This document shows positions 1 to 8,282 of a stretch of 64,000 bases of DNA, piece after piece (the stretch's first letter is position 1; each line of letters starts with the position of its first letter). The notes under the pieces are model-generated. The model saw only the letters and a list, made by a program, of their open reading frames with translations, was not told the origin of the DNA and made no database searches. The stretch covers positions 1-64,000 of the forward strand of contig DASXVA010000001.1 of the NCBI GenBank assembly GCA_036504515.1, in the 5' to 3' direction. A program made the translations under genes and the position numbers. This stretch comes from AWTP1-18 sp036504515 (GTDB lineage Bacteria; Pseudomonadota; Gammaproteobacteria; Burkholderiales; Rhodocyclaceae).

Positions 1-160
1 CCCGTCCAGCGAATCAACTATCTACAGCCCGCAAGTGCCTACACCTATCGGCTGTTCCAATTTTTAAAGAGCTGCAAAACAAGTACTTATCTACTTCGTT
101 TCGCCGTCTGCGTCATCAGCAGAGGAACGAGATTATAGGGGCTAATTTTTATTGGTCAAC
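1..160 (-). promoter_or_regulatory. rRNA operon promoter and boxA leader, reading left out of the window
   Basis: On the minus strand a strong sigma-70 promoter is visible: TTGACC at 159-154, a 16-bp spacer, and TATAAT at 137-132, preceded by an AT-rich stretch at about 165-185 that could be an UP element. About 60 nt downstream, positions 72-61 read GCTCTTTAAAAA, close to the boxA antitermination sequence of bacterial rRNA operons. The rest of 1-60 has no open frame. No mature 16S sequence is visible, so the gene should start just beyond the left edge. Confidence 0.75.
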
Positions 161-205
161 ACTTTCGTGAAATATTTTTGAAATTACTACTCTGCGTGCT
201 CGTCA

Positions 206-1393
206 CTAAGACACCGTGACGCGTGCAAACTTGCGCTTGCCGACTTGCAACACAACCGTTTGACCAGCAGCCAACTGAAGCCCCTTGTCCTCCAGCTTTT
301 CCCCATTCAGCCGCACGCCACCGCCATCAATCATGCGTAAAGCCTCAGAGGTACTTGCAACCAGACCTGCCTGTTTAAGTACTTGGGCTACCGCCGCCGC
401 CGCCACTGCAACTTCTGGAATATCGTCAGGAATCGCCCCACGCTGAAATCGAGCCTCGAAATCGGTCAATGCATCTTCTGCGGCTTTCCTTGAATGGAAA
501 CGCTCCACAATTTCTTGCGCCAACAATACCTTGGCATCTCTGGGATTGCGTCCAGCGACTATCTCTTGCCTCAGCTGAGCAATCTCAGTTACGCCTTTGA
601 ATGAAAGCAGCTCATAGTAGCGCCACATCAAGTCATCCGAGATGGACATCAACTTGCCAAAGATTTCTTTGGGATGCTCTGCGATGCCGATGTAGTTGCC
701 CAAAGATTTGGACATTTTATTAACGCCATCCATCCCCACCAGCAGCGGCATCATCAATACACACTGCGGCGCTTGACCGTAATGTTTCTGGAGTTCACGT
801 CCGACCAGCAGGTTGAACTTCTGGTCGGTACCCCCCAGTTCGACATCGGACTTCATGGCGACTGAGTCGTATCCCTGACACAGGGGGTAGAGAAACTCAT
901 GGATAGCAATCGGTTGATTTGAGGCGTAGCGCTTGGAGAAATCGTCACGCTCCAACATGCGTGCCACTGTCTGATGCGCTGCAAGCTTGATCATCCCAGA
1001 AGCACCGAAGCCATCGAACCATGCAGAATTGAAACAGACCTCGGTTTTCTCCGGATCGAGGATCTTAAAAACCTGATCCCGATAACTTTGCGCATTCTCG
1101 ACAATCTGCTCCCGCGACAAGGGAGGACGGGTCGTATTTTTGCCAGTAGGATCACCAATCATGCCGGTGAAGTCCCCAATAAGAAACATGATGTGATGAC
1201 CCAACTCTTGAAAATGCCTCATCTTGTTGATGAGCACGGTATGCCCAAGATGAAGATCGGGAGCCGTCGGATCAAAGCCAGCCTTAATGCGCAATGGACG
1301 CCCCGTCTTCAGCTTTTCAACAAGCTCGGCTTCGATCAGCAACTCTTCGGCACCACGTTTAATCAGTGCCAACTGGCTTTGAATATCGTTCAT
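206..1393 (-). CDS. tyrS: tyrosyl-tRNA synthetase
   Basis: Charges tRNA-Tyr with tyrosine in the cytoplasm. It is a class I synthetase: the HIGH-type signature reads HLGH (inside GFDPTAPDLHLGHT, near residue 45) and the KMSKS loop is intact near residue 230. A C-terminal S4-like RNA-binding segment ends the protein (RMIDGGGVRLNGEKL). The frame is open further upstream, but the ATG at 1393, starting MNDIQSQLALI, fits the family N-terminus and about 395 residues is normal for the HLGH type found in proteobacteria. It is divergent from the M23 peptidase gene, with 69 bp between start codons, and its 3' end faces the rRNA promoter in the same direction. Confidence 0.95.
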   Translation of the reverse strand: MNDIQSQLALIKRGAEELLIEAELVEKLKTGRPLRIKAGFDPTAPDLHLGHTVLINKMRHFQELGHHIMFLIGDFTGMIGDPTGKNTTRPPLSREQIVENAQSYRDQVFKILDPEKTEVCFNSAWFDGFGASGMIKLAAHQTVARMLERDDFSKRYASNQPIAIHEFLYPLCQGYDSVAMKSDVELGGTDQKFNLLVGRELQKHYGQAPQCVLMMPLLVGMDGVNKMSKSLGNYIGIAEHPKEIFGKLMSISDDLMWRYYELLSFKGVTEIAQLRQEIVAGRNPRDAKVLLAQEIVERFHSRKAAEDALTDFEARFQRGAIPDDIPEVAVAAAAVAQVLKQAGLVASTSEALRMIDGGGVRLNGEKLEDKGLQLAAGQTVVLQVGKRKFARVTVS

Positions 1394-1462
1394 TTTCAGG
1401 TAATTAGGAAGGATTTGCAGCCATGATAGAATGCGCCGATCTATAGCCTGACCGACTATCGC

Positions 1463-2812
1463 ATGGACCATCAGAAGAGCCGGATTCTAGCGCACCTCAG
1501 ATTACCCACTTTCCTCTCCGCTGCGACATCACCGCGATTCTGGGTTGGTGGCGGCTTAGCCCTCCTGACCCTATCGGGCGCTGTGATCGCCTTCGGCACT
1601 TCGACTTCAACTTTGACATCCTCTGTTGCACGAAGAGATATCGTCGAAGAATTGCGCCCCGACAACCTCATAGCCCTATCCAACTCCGCCACGAATACAG
1701 AACAATTCATTCGTGAAGAGCGGGTTCGCCCCGGTGATAGCGCGCAATCATTGCTGAAGCGAATCGGTGTAAATGAAGAGGAAACTTTGGCGTTGTTGCG
1801 TCAAACACCAGAAGCTTCAGCATTTTTTCGCCAGATTTCCCCGGGGAAAATTGTTACTGCCGAAGTAAGCAAGAACCAAGACTTGCAGTCTCTGATGTTC
1901 CCACTCAATGGTCAAAGTGACCGCGCCATCATCATTAAACGGAATGGTCAGGGTTTCACTGCCTCGGAAACAGCACTACCCGTCGAAACACAGACCGTAC
2001 TGAAATCGGCAGAAATACGTTATTCGCTTTTTGGTGCTACAGACACAGCAGGAATTCCTGATGCGATCGCTACACAACTTGCCGACATTTTCGGCGGTGA
2101 TATCGATTTCCATCGAGATTTGCGCAAAGGCGACAGGTTTTCCGTCATTTATGAAACCGTAAGTTATCAAGGCAAGCTCCTTCGTACCGGCCGCATTCTG
2201 GCAACGGAGTTCATCAATGATGGCAAATGCTATCGCGCACTCTGGTTTGGCGACACCAGCGGCAAAGGCGGTTATTACACTCCCGATGGGAAAAATCTTC
2301 GCAAGGCATTTCTCCGCTCCCCCCTGGAGTTTTCGCGAGTCACCTCCGGTTTTTCTTCTGCCAGATTTCACCCAGTCCTCCAAACTTGGCGCGCCCACAA
2401 AGGTGTTGATTACGGTGCCCCAATTGGTACCCGGGTACGAGCTACTGCCGATGGCACTGTCGAATTTGTTGGAACGCAGGGTGGCTACGGGAAAGTGGTG
2501 GTCCTGAAGCATCAAGGCCGCTATTCAACGGTTTACGGCCACCTATCCAACTTTGCCCTCGGCCTAAAACCCGGCAAGAAAGTTAGCCAGGGCGACGTCA
2601 TCGCTTACACCGGCATGACCGGCCTTGCCTCCGGCCCGCATCTTCACTATGAGTTCCGCATTGACGGCATTCATCAAAACCCGCTAACTGTTGCCCTGCC
2701 TGGATCGCCACCTTTGGCGCCCCAGCAACTCTCATACTTCAAGTCGTTAGCAGCGTCGCAAATGGAGCGAATCGACATGATTCATAGCGGCAACATGGCT
2801 GCGCTGGACTAA
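1463..2812 (+). CDS. M23 family cell-wall metallopeptidase
   Basis: Probable periplasmic, membrane-anchored peptidoglycan endopeptidase of the MepM/LytM type. One hydrophobic segment lies near residues 28-46, followed by a region (about 60-170) resembling the OapA/LysM-like domain that precedes the catalytic domain in this family. The C-terminal M23 domain (about 290-420) carries both zinc motifs: HKGVDYGAP (HxxxD) and GPHLHYEF (HxH). The fixed order tyrS / M23 / anmK fits roles in peptidoglycan turnover and recycling. Five bases separate it from anmK, so the two are probably cotranscribed. The exact substrate bond is not readable from sequence. Confidence 0.9.
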   Translation: MDHQKSRILAHLRLPTFLSAATSPRFWVGGGLALLTLSGAVIAFGTSTSTLTSSVARRDIVEELRPDNLIALSNSATNTEQFIREERVRPGDSAQSLLKRIGVNEEETLALLRQTPEASAFFRQISPGKIVTAEVSKNQDLQSLMFPLNGQSDRAIIIKRNGQGFTASETALPVETQTVLKSAEIRYSLFGATDTAGIPDAIATQLADIFGGDIDFHRDLRKGDRFSVIYETVSYQGKLLRTGRILATEFINDGKCYRALWFGDTSGKGGYYTPDGKNLRKAFLRSPLEFSRVTSGFSSARFHPVLQTWRAHKGVDYGAPIGTRVRATADGTVEFVGTQGGYGKVVVLKHQGRYSTVYGHLSNFALGLKPGKKVSQGDVIAYTGMTGLASGPHLHYEFRIDGIHQNPLTVALPGSPPLAPQQLSYFKSLAASQMERIDMIHSGNMAALD

Positions 2813-2817
2813 CTCAC

Positions 2818-3921
2818 TTGGCAGATGATTTGTATATCGGCTTGATGTCGGGCACTAGCCTTGATGGTGTCGACGCCGTGCTTGTTAGCTTTGGGCCATC
2901 AGGCCAGAGAACCATCGGCACCTACTACCAGCCCTATCCGGTCGACATCAAAGAAGAAGCGCTCGCCTTGCATGAGCCCGGGCACAATGAATTACATAGA
3001 TCAGCGCTTCTAGGCCAAAAACTTAGTCAGCTTTACGCCTCCGCATGCAATCAACTTCTGGTGCAATGTTCTATCAATGCAAAGTCCGTCAAAGCCATTG
3101 GCTGCCATGGACAAACCATTCGGCACCGCCCCGAGGCAGGCTATTCTCTTCAACTGAATAATCCCGCACTGCTGGCAGAACTGACTGGCATCGCTGTAGT
3201 TGCCGACTTCCGCAATCGAGACATTGCGGCAGGTGGACAGGGAGCGCCACTGGTACCAGCCGCCCATGCATCCATGTTCAATTCCGCAAGCCGAAACCGA
3301 GTGCTATTGAACCTTGGCGGGATAGCCAACTTGACTGTCCTGCCAGCAAGCGAACCAAGTGGCTCGATAACTGGTTTCGACTGCGGCCCGGCCAATATAT
3401 TGATGGATGCGTGGATACAAGAGCAGCAAGGGCACCCTTTTGATACGGATGGCACTTGGGCAGCCACCGGCAAAACGATCCCGTTATTGCTGGAGAAGCT
3501 GCTGTCCCATCCCTTCTTTACTCAAGTGCCTCCGAAAAGCTGCGGCAGGGAAGAATTTAACCTTTCTTGGCTGAAGGGATTCCTTCATGGCAATGAAAAT
3601 GCCTCTGACGTACAGGCAACGCTGCTCGAACTGACGTGCAAAAGTTGCATCGATGCGATTCAACGCTGGGCGCCTCAAGCAGAGGAGATTTATCTCTGTG
3701 GCGGAGGCGCAAACAATGCTGCATTGATGCACGAATTTTGCATTCGACTCCCAGCCTGCAGAATCGGAACAACATCTGAACTGGGTATCCCGCCTGATTG
3801 GGTGGAAGCCGTTGCCTTTGCATGGCTTGCACAACGCCACGTTCTCAATCTACCTGGCAATTTGCCCCGCGTAACGGGAGCAAAAGGTGACCGAATGCTT
3901 GGTGCCTTTTATCCGGCGTAA
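2818..3921 (+). CDS. anmK: anhydro-N-acetylmuramic acid kinase
   Basis: Phosphorylates and opens 1,6-anhydro-MurNAc released during wall turnover, giving MurNAc-6-phosphate for recycling. The N-terminus IGLMSGTSLDGVDAV is the family signature; GFDCGPANILMD and the late CGGGANNAALM segment belong to the ATP-binding fold. Length (367 residues) is normal. The start is TTG at 2818, five bases after the M23 stop; no ATG gives the conserved N-terminus, so TTG is preferred. It is the downstream partner of the wall peptidase and is followed by a strong terminator. Confidence 0.93.
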   Translation: MADDLYIGLMSGTSLDGVDAVLVSFGPSGQRTIGTYYQPYPVDIKEEALALHEPGHNELHRSALLGQKLSQLYASACNQLLVQCSINAKSVKAIGCHGQTIRHRPEAGYSLQLNNPALLAELTGIAVVADFRNRDIAAGGQGAPLVPAAHASMFNSASRNRVLLNLGGIANLTVLPASEPSGSITGFDCGPANILMDAWIQEQQGHPFDTDGTWAATGKTIPLLLEKLLSHPFFTQVPPKSCGREEFNLSWLKGFLHGNENASDVQATLLELTCKSCIDAIQRWAPQAEEIYLCGGGANNAALMHEFCIRLPACRIGTTSELGIPPDWVEAVAFAWLAQRHVLNLPGNLPRVTGAKGDRMLGAFYPA

Positions 3922-3936
3922 AACTTAGCCAGTACA

Positions 3937-3970
3937 AATAACAAGGGGCACCGAAGTGCCCCTTGTTATT
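3937..3970. terminator. bidirectional terminator between anmK and erpA
   Basis: A perfect 15-bp stem (3937-3951 with 3956-3970) closes a CGAA tetraloop. A-rich sequence on the left and T-rich sequence on the right mean that it can end both the rightward anmK transcript and the leftward erpA transcript. Confidence 0.85.
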
Positions 3971-3984
3971 TCATTTCAATAAAC

Positions 3985-4335
3985 TCATGCAGAAAACGAT
4001 GAGCCGCATCCACATGTACTTGTGGCATTCGGATTCTTGATGACGAACTGAGAGCCTTCCAGGCTTTCGGTGTAATCAATCTCAGCGCCAACCAGATATT
4101 GGTAGCTCATGGGATCAATCAGCAAAGTCACGCCATCCTTAACCACGGCAGTGTCATCTTCATTGCTGACTTCGTCGAACGTAAAACCGTATTGAAAACC
4201 GGAACATCCACCGCCGGTGACAAATACCCGCAACTTGAGCTCGGGATTACCTTCTTCCGCAATGAGATCTTTTACCTTGGCAACAGCACTATCGGTAAAA
4301 ACAAAGGGGCTTGGCATTTCTGTAGGGGCATTCAT
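3985..4335 (-). CDS. erpA: iron-sulfur cluster insertion protein ErpA
   Basis: A-type carrier that hands [4Fe-4S] clusters to apoproteins. The three cluster-ligand cysteines of the family are present: the first in GGGCSGFQYGF, then the STCGCGSSF pair at the C-terminus. An upstream in-frame ATG exists at 4353, but a clear AGGAG lies about 6 nt before the ATG at 4335 (MNAPTEMPSPF), which decides the start and gives 116 residues. It lies downstream of the bactofilin gene on the same strand and may be the last gene of that leftward run. Confidence 0.93.
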   Translation of the reverse strand: MNAPTEMPSPFVFTDSAVAKVKDLIAEEGNPELKLRVFVTGGGCSGFQYGFTFDEVSNEDDTAVVKDGVTLLIDPMSYQYLVGAEIDYTESLEGSQFVIKNPNATSTCGCGSSFSA

Positions 4336-4396
4336 ATTTTTCTCCTGATTCATTTCGTTCAGTGTGATTTGCTATACATCTCTTGGTGGGGACCAA

Positions 4397-4798
4397 TCAA
4401 TTGTTGCTGGCAAGCTTAAGCTCAACTGACTTGGATGACAATCCTTGATGGATCAGCCGCCCTTGTACAACGGCTCCCAAGTGGATTTCTATCGTCCCAT
4501 ATTCCACATCACCTGTGACACGGGCTTTGGGCTGAAGTTCGAGTAACTCCGTTGCATGCATTGGGCCAATCACCGTTCCATTAATAACCAGATGAGAAAC
4601 ATGGATTTCACCTTCGATCCTTGCATGCTCACTGATCACCAGCGTACTAGGCTGATCTCCCGCGGCCTGGACATTGCCTTTGATCTCGCCATCAACCCTC
4701 AAGCCGCCAGTAAAGGTAACGTCGCCAGTTACTTTTGTTCCAGCGCCAATCAAACAATCAATCCGGCCTTGGGGCTTTGGTTTCTTGGAAGAGAACAT
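4397..4798 (-). CDS. bactofilin (polymer-forming cytoskeletal protein)
   Basis: Bactofilins form non-nucleotide filaments that localise wall or pole proteins. The protein is a run of short beta-strand repeats with alternating V/I and G (GAGTKVTGDVTFTGGLRVDG and successors), the DUF583/bactofilin beta-helix signature. The N-terminus MFSSKKPKP is short and basic. The start at 4798 is chosen because AAGGA lies about 7 nt upstream; the frame continues another 21 codons without a better signal. It sits 25 bp after the DUF6776-like gene, in an apparent argC-DUF6776-bactofilin operon. The paired wall peptidase near by is a frequent bactofilin partner, but that link is an inference here. Confidence 0.88.
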   Translation of the reverse strand: MFSSKKPKPQGRIDCLIGAGTKVTGDVTFTGGLRVDGEIKGNVQAAGDQPSTLVISEHARIEGEIHVSHLVINGTVIGPMHATELLELQPKARVTGDVEYGTIEIHLGAVVQGRLIHQGLSSKSVELKLASNN

Positions 4799-4823
4799 GG
4801 GGATTCCTTTTTCCTTTACAAGC

Positions 4824-5552
4824 TCACAAAGAAAATTTGGTAGTTGCCATGACGGAGCCACCGACTAGCAACTGGGCTTCGACGTCTTTGAGTCGCGCTC
4901 CTGGCGCGAGCTGAAAACTACCAGCGTGCCGTAAAAATCGGCGGAAGCTGACCCGAATTTCTTTTTCACCAGCCTGCGGGTAGTTCAGGATAACAGTTTT
5001 GTCGCCCAGGACGGCATTGATGACCAGTTGGACGTTGCCAACGAGCTCCTTGTCTCCCTGTCCGCTACCAGAGGTCAGCAGCACATGATAGCGATACAAC
5101 CCGGTTACGCCATCCGGCTCCACAGACAAGCGTGATGCTGTCGCTGTTGCCGTTTTACCTCCACCACTGGCAAGGCTTTCAAATACAGCCAGCTCTTCTT
5201 TGAGCTGCCCATTCTCGGCCACCAAGCGCCGAATCTGCTCCGTCAAACCTTGCTGAGCCGTCTGCTCCATTTGCATGCTGCTTGCGTTGGCATTGACCGA
5301 TTTACGTAACTGACTATTCTCTTCCTTCAATTGGAGAATTTCGTTGCGTAACTCGCTAAGTGCTTGTTCGCTTTCTCGCCAATCAAAGCCGGCAAGACTG
5401 CGTCCTGCATCATAAATCCAATGCCCCAAGGCCAAGGCCACGCCAAGAATGATAACCAAGGCCAAGGAACGCCAGTACCACGGAACATGAGGGCGAATGG
5501 CCAAGCGGGGAGCGGAAATACCAAACCGCCCCTTCAAACGTCTCCACTTCAC
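4824..5552 (-). CDS. DUF6776-like membrane protein with coiled coil
   Basis: A 242-residue protein of unknown function. Seen directly: a basic N-terminus, one transmembrane helix near residues 28-46, a coiled coil (about 58-125, with SELRNEILQLKEENSQLRKS), then a soluble, beta-rich C-terminal half (LYRYHVLLTSG onward). This layout matches the DUF6776 family of gamma/betaproteobacteria. It starts with GTG and overlaps the argC stop by 3 bases, so translation is coupled to argC. Its position just before the bactofilin suggests a membrane partner for that filament, which is inference only. Confidence 0.75.
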   Translation of the reverse strand: MKWRRLKGRFGISAPRLAIRPHVPWYWRSLALVIILGVALALGHWIYDAGRSLAGFDWRESEQALSELRNEILQLKEENSQLRKSVNANASSMQMEQTAQQGLTEQIRRLVAENGQLKEELAVFESLASGGGKTATATASRLSVEPDGVTGLYRYHVLLTSGSGQGDKELVGNVQLVINAVLGDKTVILNYPQAGEKEIRVSFRRFLRHAGSFQLAPGARLKDVEAQLLVGGSVMATTKFSL

Positions 5553-6577
5553 GGCAGCACAGGAATCTGCGTCAGCCCAGTAACCTCATCAAAACCGAAC
5601 ATGATGTTCATGTTTTGAACCGCTTGCCCGGCCGCACCCTTTACAAGGTTATCGATCACCGACAATACGACCACGGTGTCACCCCCTTGAGGACGATGCA
5701 CAGCAATACGGCAAATATTGGCAGCACGCACGGACCGGGTTTCAGGATGTGACTTGGCAGGCATTACGTCCACAAAGGGTTCGTTTGCATAGCGTTGCTC
5801 AAACAGTGACTGTAAATCAACATCCTTGGTCAAGCGACCGTAAAGCGTTGCATGAATGCCCCGAATCATTGGCGTCAGATGAGGAACAAAGGTTAAGCCA
5901 ATGGGCTTTCCAGCAGCCCTTGCCAAGCCTTGCCGAATTTCCGGCAAGTGCCGATGTCCGGCGACGCCATAGGCTTTGAAGTTGTCACCAGTCTCAGAAA
6001 ACAGGATGCCGACTTCGGCCTTGCGTCCTGCACCGGAAACCCCGGACTTTGTATCGGCAATTAAGCTGCTCAGTTCAACGCACCCGGCCTCGACCAAAGG
6101 CAAGAATCCCAACTGGGTTGCCGTTGGATAACAACCAGGATTAGCCACTAACCGGGCATTACGAATTTTCTCGCGATTAACTTCAGGCAGGCCATAAACG
6201 GCCTCGGCAACAAGGGCTGGACTGGCGTGAGTCATCCCATACCACTTCTCCCACTCAACAACATCTGTAATCCGGAAGTCGGCAGCCAGATCAATAACTT
6301 TCACACCAGCATCCAACAGAGCATGTGCTTGCTGCATGGCAATGCCATTGGGAGTGGCAAAAAACACCAAGTCACATTGATCAAGAGAGGAAGACGCGGG
6401 GTCAGTAAATGCGACGGAAACTCGCCCGCGCAAGCTTGGGAACATATCGGACACCGCAGTACCCGCTTCTCCACGAGAGGTTACAGCGGTCAAATTCACT
6501 TCCGGATGCTGGGCCAGCAACCGTAGCAACTCGACACCGGTGTAGCCTGTTCCACCTACCACGCCAACTTTAATCAT
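5549..6577 (-). CDS. argC: N-acetyl-gamma-glutamyl-phosphate reductase
   Basis: NADPH-dependent third step of arginine synthesis. The N-terminal nucleotide-binding loop reads VGGTGYTGVELLRLL; the catalytic cysteine sits in NPGCYPTATQLG near residue 150; the GVSGAGRKA and HRHLPEI motifs are present. The start at 6577 has GGAG 6 nt upstream; a TTG two codons earlier is less likely. A strong terminator separates it from rpsI, so it should have its own promoter. argB is at 26.3 kb, so arginine genes are scattered in this genome. Confidence 0.95.
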   Translation of the reverse strand: MIKVGVVGGTGYTGVELLRLLAQHPEVNLTAVTSRGEAGTAVSDMFPSLRGRVSVAFTDPASSSLDQCDLVFFATPNGIAMQQAHALLDAGVKVIDLAADFRITDVVEWEKWYGMTHASPALVAEAVYGLPEVNREKIRNARLVANPGCYPTATQLGFLPLVEAGCVELSSLIADTKSGVSGAGRKAEVGILFSETGDNFKAYGVAGHRHLPEIRQGLARAAGKPIGLTFVPHLTPMIRGIHATLYGRLTKDVDLQSLFEQRYANEPFVDVMPAKSHPETRSVRAANICRIAVHRPQGGDTVVVLSVIDNLVKGAAGQAVQNMNIMFGFDEVTGLTQIPVLP

Positions 6578-6644
6578 TACCAACTCCAGTACATAACCAA
6601 GCGGACAATCTTATCAGTCTGAGGCAGCAGTATTGCTAAAAACA

Positions 6645-6668
6645 AAAAGCCGCCCGAAGGCGGCTTTT
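6645..6668 (-). terminator. terminator of rplM-rpsI
   Basis: GCCGCC (6649-6654) and GGCGGC (6659-6664) pair around CGAA and are flanked by AAAA and TTTT. It lies 21 bp past the rpsI stop in the leftward direction and would separate ribosomal protein transcription from argC. Confidence 0.85.
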
Positions 6669-6689
6669 CTGGCAGGGACTCTGCAGCGA

Positions 6690-7082
6690 TTAACGCTTGG
6701 AGAACTGCTTGCGACGACGGGCGCCGTGGAGACCGACCTTCTTCCGTTCCACTTCACGGGCGTCGCGAGTCACGAAGCCGGCGTGGGATAGAGCAGACTT
6801 CAGTGCGGCATCGTATTCGATCAGAGCGCGAGTGATACCGTGCCGAACGGCGCCAGCTTGACCAGATTCACCACCACCGGTCACATTGACCATGATGTCG
6901 AAAGTGCTGGAATGTTGAACCAGTTCCAGAGGCTGACGAACCACCATCCGACCAGTTTCGCGGGAGAAGAACTCATCCACGGGCTTGTCGTTAACAGTGA
7001 TCTTGCCAGTACCCGGCTTCATGAACACACGAGCAACAGCAGTCTTGCGACGACCGGTGCCATAGAAATAATTGGTAGCCAT
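6690..7082 (-). CDS. rpsI: 30S ribosomal protein S9
   Basis: Small-subunit protein of 130 residues whose C-terminal tail reaches the P site. It opens with YFYGTGRRKTAVARVF and ends with the diagnostic basic tail GARRRKQFSKR. It lies 9 bp after rplM in the usual rplM-rpsI order and is cotranscribed from the strong promoter upstream of rplM. Confidence 0.98.
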   Translation of the reverse strand: MATNYFYGTGRRKTAVARVFMKPGTGKITVNDKPVDEFFSRETGRMVVRQPLELVQHSSTFDIMVNVTGGGESGQAGAVRHGITRALIEYDAALKSALSHAGFVTRDAREVERKKVGLHGARRRKQFSKR

Positions 7083-7091
7083 GTCGATTCC

Positions 7092-7520
7092 TTAGATGTC
7101 CAGCGTCTTGGGTTGCTGGGCAGTGTGGGGATGCGCAGTGCCAGCATAAGACTTCAACTTCTTCAGCATGGCGTAGCCCAAGGGGCCCTTTGGCAACATG
7201 CCCTTGACGGCTTTTTCAAGAATCCGTCCAGGGAAGCGTTGCTGCAGCTTGGTGAAGTTGGTTTCGTAGATACCGCCGGGGTAACCTGAATGGCGATAGT
7301 ATTTCTTGTCTTGCGCCTTGGCACCGGTCACGCGGAGTTTTTCCACATTGACGACAACGATGTAATCACCGGTGTCAACGTGGGGAGTGTATTCGGCCTT
7401 GTGCTTACCGCGCAGGCGGTGAGCAATCTCGGAAGCCAGCCGGCCCAGAACTTTGTCCGTCGCATCAACGACGAACCAGTCCCGCTTGACCTCGTGCGGC
7501 TTGGCAGAAAAGGTTTTCAT
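7092..7520 (-). CDS. rplM: 50S ribosomal protein L13
   Basis: Early-assembly large-subunit protein of 142 residues, starting MKTFSAKPHEVKRDW, with the conserved DKVLGRLASEIA and GMLPKGPLGYAML segments. It is the first gene of the rplM-rpsI operon. A near-consensus promoter lies about 65 bp upstream. Confidence 0.98.
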   Translation of the reverse strand: MKTFSAKPHEVKRDWFVVDATDKVLGRLASEIAHRLRGKHKAEYTPHVDTGDYIVVVNVEKLRVTGAKAQDKKYYRHSGYPGGIYETNFTKLQQRFPGRILEKAVKGMLPKGPLGYAMLKKLKSYAGTAHPHTAQQPKTLDI

Positions 7521-7582
7521 GGAAGAGTCCCTGTCTCAAACGCCCCCACCGAAAAGCAGGAGCAAACGCAGAAAAGCCGCGC

Positions 7583-7611
7583 ATTCTATTTCACGTCTTT
7601 AGCTGTGTCAA
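7583..7611 (-). promoter_or_regulatory. rplM-rpsI promoter
   Basis: Minus strand: TTGACA (7611-7606), a 17-bp spacer, TAGAAT (7588-7583). This is close to the sigma-70 consensus and would start transcription near 7576, giving a leader of about 55 nt before the rplM ATG. Confidence 0.8.
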
Positions 7612-7620
7612 ACATGTGCC

Positions 7621-7731
7621 AAAAAAAACGCAACCCATGAGGGGGTTGCGTGAATCCACACCAATTGGAGGAGGGTGGAGGAGACAACGGTAGAACCAAC
7701 CGCCAAGCCACTGGCGCCTCGTTCAACATGG
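7621..7731 (-). ncRNA. candidate small RNA with two C-rich anti-SD motifs
   Basis: A complete transcription unit without an open frame. It starts 6-7 nt after the TACCAT box at 7742-7737. It ends in an intrinsic terminator: an 8-bp stem, 7629-7636 with 7643-7650, followed by eight U. The RNA of about 110 nt contains two closely spaced CUCCUCC-type motifs (about 7666-7684) that are complementary to Shine-Dalgarno sequences. The unit ends about 10 bp before the rplM -35 box, so it is separate from rplM. No known family was recognised. An attenuator-like leader of rplM is the alternative, but rplM has its own promoter downstream. Confidence 0.55.
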
Positions 7732-7736
7732 AGCGA

Positions 7737-7765
7737 ATGGTACACCGATAAATATCACAATGCAA
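7737..7765 (-). promoter_or_regulatory. promoter of the candidate small RNA
   Basis: Minus strand: TTGCAT (7765-7760), a 17-bp spacer, TACCAT (7742-7737), in an AT-rich stretch between the RNA unit and the divergent OsmC gene. Confidence 0.5.
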
Positions 7766-7849
7766 GATTGAATTTCATATAGAGAAATAACGAAATATTC
7801 CTTGCGCGACTAGAATCGGCCACCAACCCTGAACAAAGGAAATCTTGAA

Positions 7850-8266
7850 ATGGAATGCACGGTACGCTGGCACGATGGCATGAGCTTCATTGCTGAAACA
7901 GGAAGCGGTCACTTCATCACTATGGATGGTCCACCGGATGCTGGCGGCCGCAACCTTGCTCCGCGCCCCATGGAGACAGTGCTTGCTGGCACTGGTGGCT
8001 GCACTGCATTTGATGTGGTGATGATCCTGAAAAAAAGCCGCCAGGAGGTAACGGATTGCTCAGTAAAAATGAGCGCAGACCGTGCGGAAACAGACCCCAA
8101 GGTATTCACCCGGATCAATATGCACTTCGTGGTTAGCGGCAAAGGACTGAAGCATGAGGTGGTTGAACGCGCCATCAAGCTGTCCGCCGAAAAGTATTGT
8201 TCGGCATCCATCATGCTCGGCAAGACTGCCGAGATCACGCACAGCTTTGAGATCATAGAAGCCTGA
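7850..8266 (+). CDS. OsmC family protein
   Basis: A 138-residue OsmC/Ohr-fold protein, probably a thiol-dependent peroxidase or a redox relative of the YhfA type. Both reactive cysteines are present: one in LAGTGGCTAFDV (about residue 50) and one in EKYCSASIMLG (about 120), the positions expected of the family. An AAGGA lies about 9 nt before the ATG. It is convergent with coq7 (16 bp between stops). It is shorter at the N-terminus than classical Ohr, hence the general name. Confidence 0.88.
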   Translation: MECTVRWHDGMSFIAETGSGHFITMDGPPDAGGRNLAPRPMETVLAGTGGCTAFDVVMILKKSRQEVTDCSVKMSADRAETDPKVFTRINMHFVVSGKGLKHEVVERAIKLSAEKYCSASIMLGKTAEITHSFEIIEA

Positions 8267-8282
8267 CTGCGTTACAACCCGG

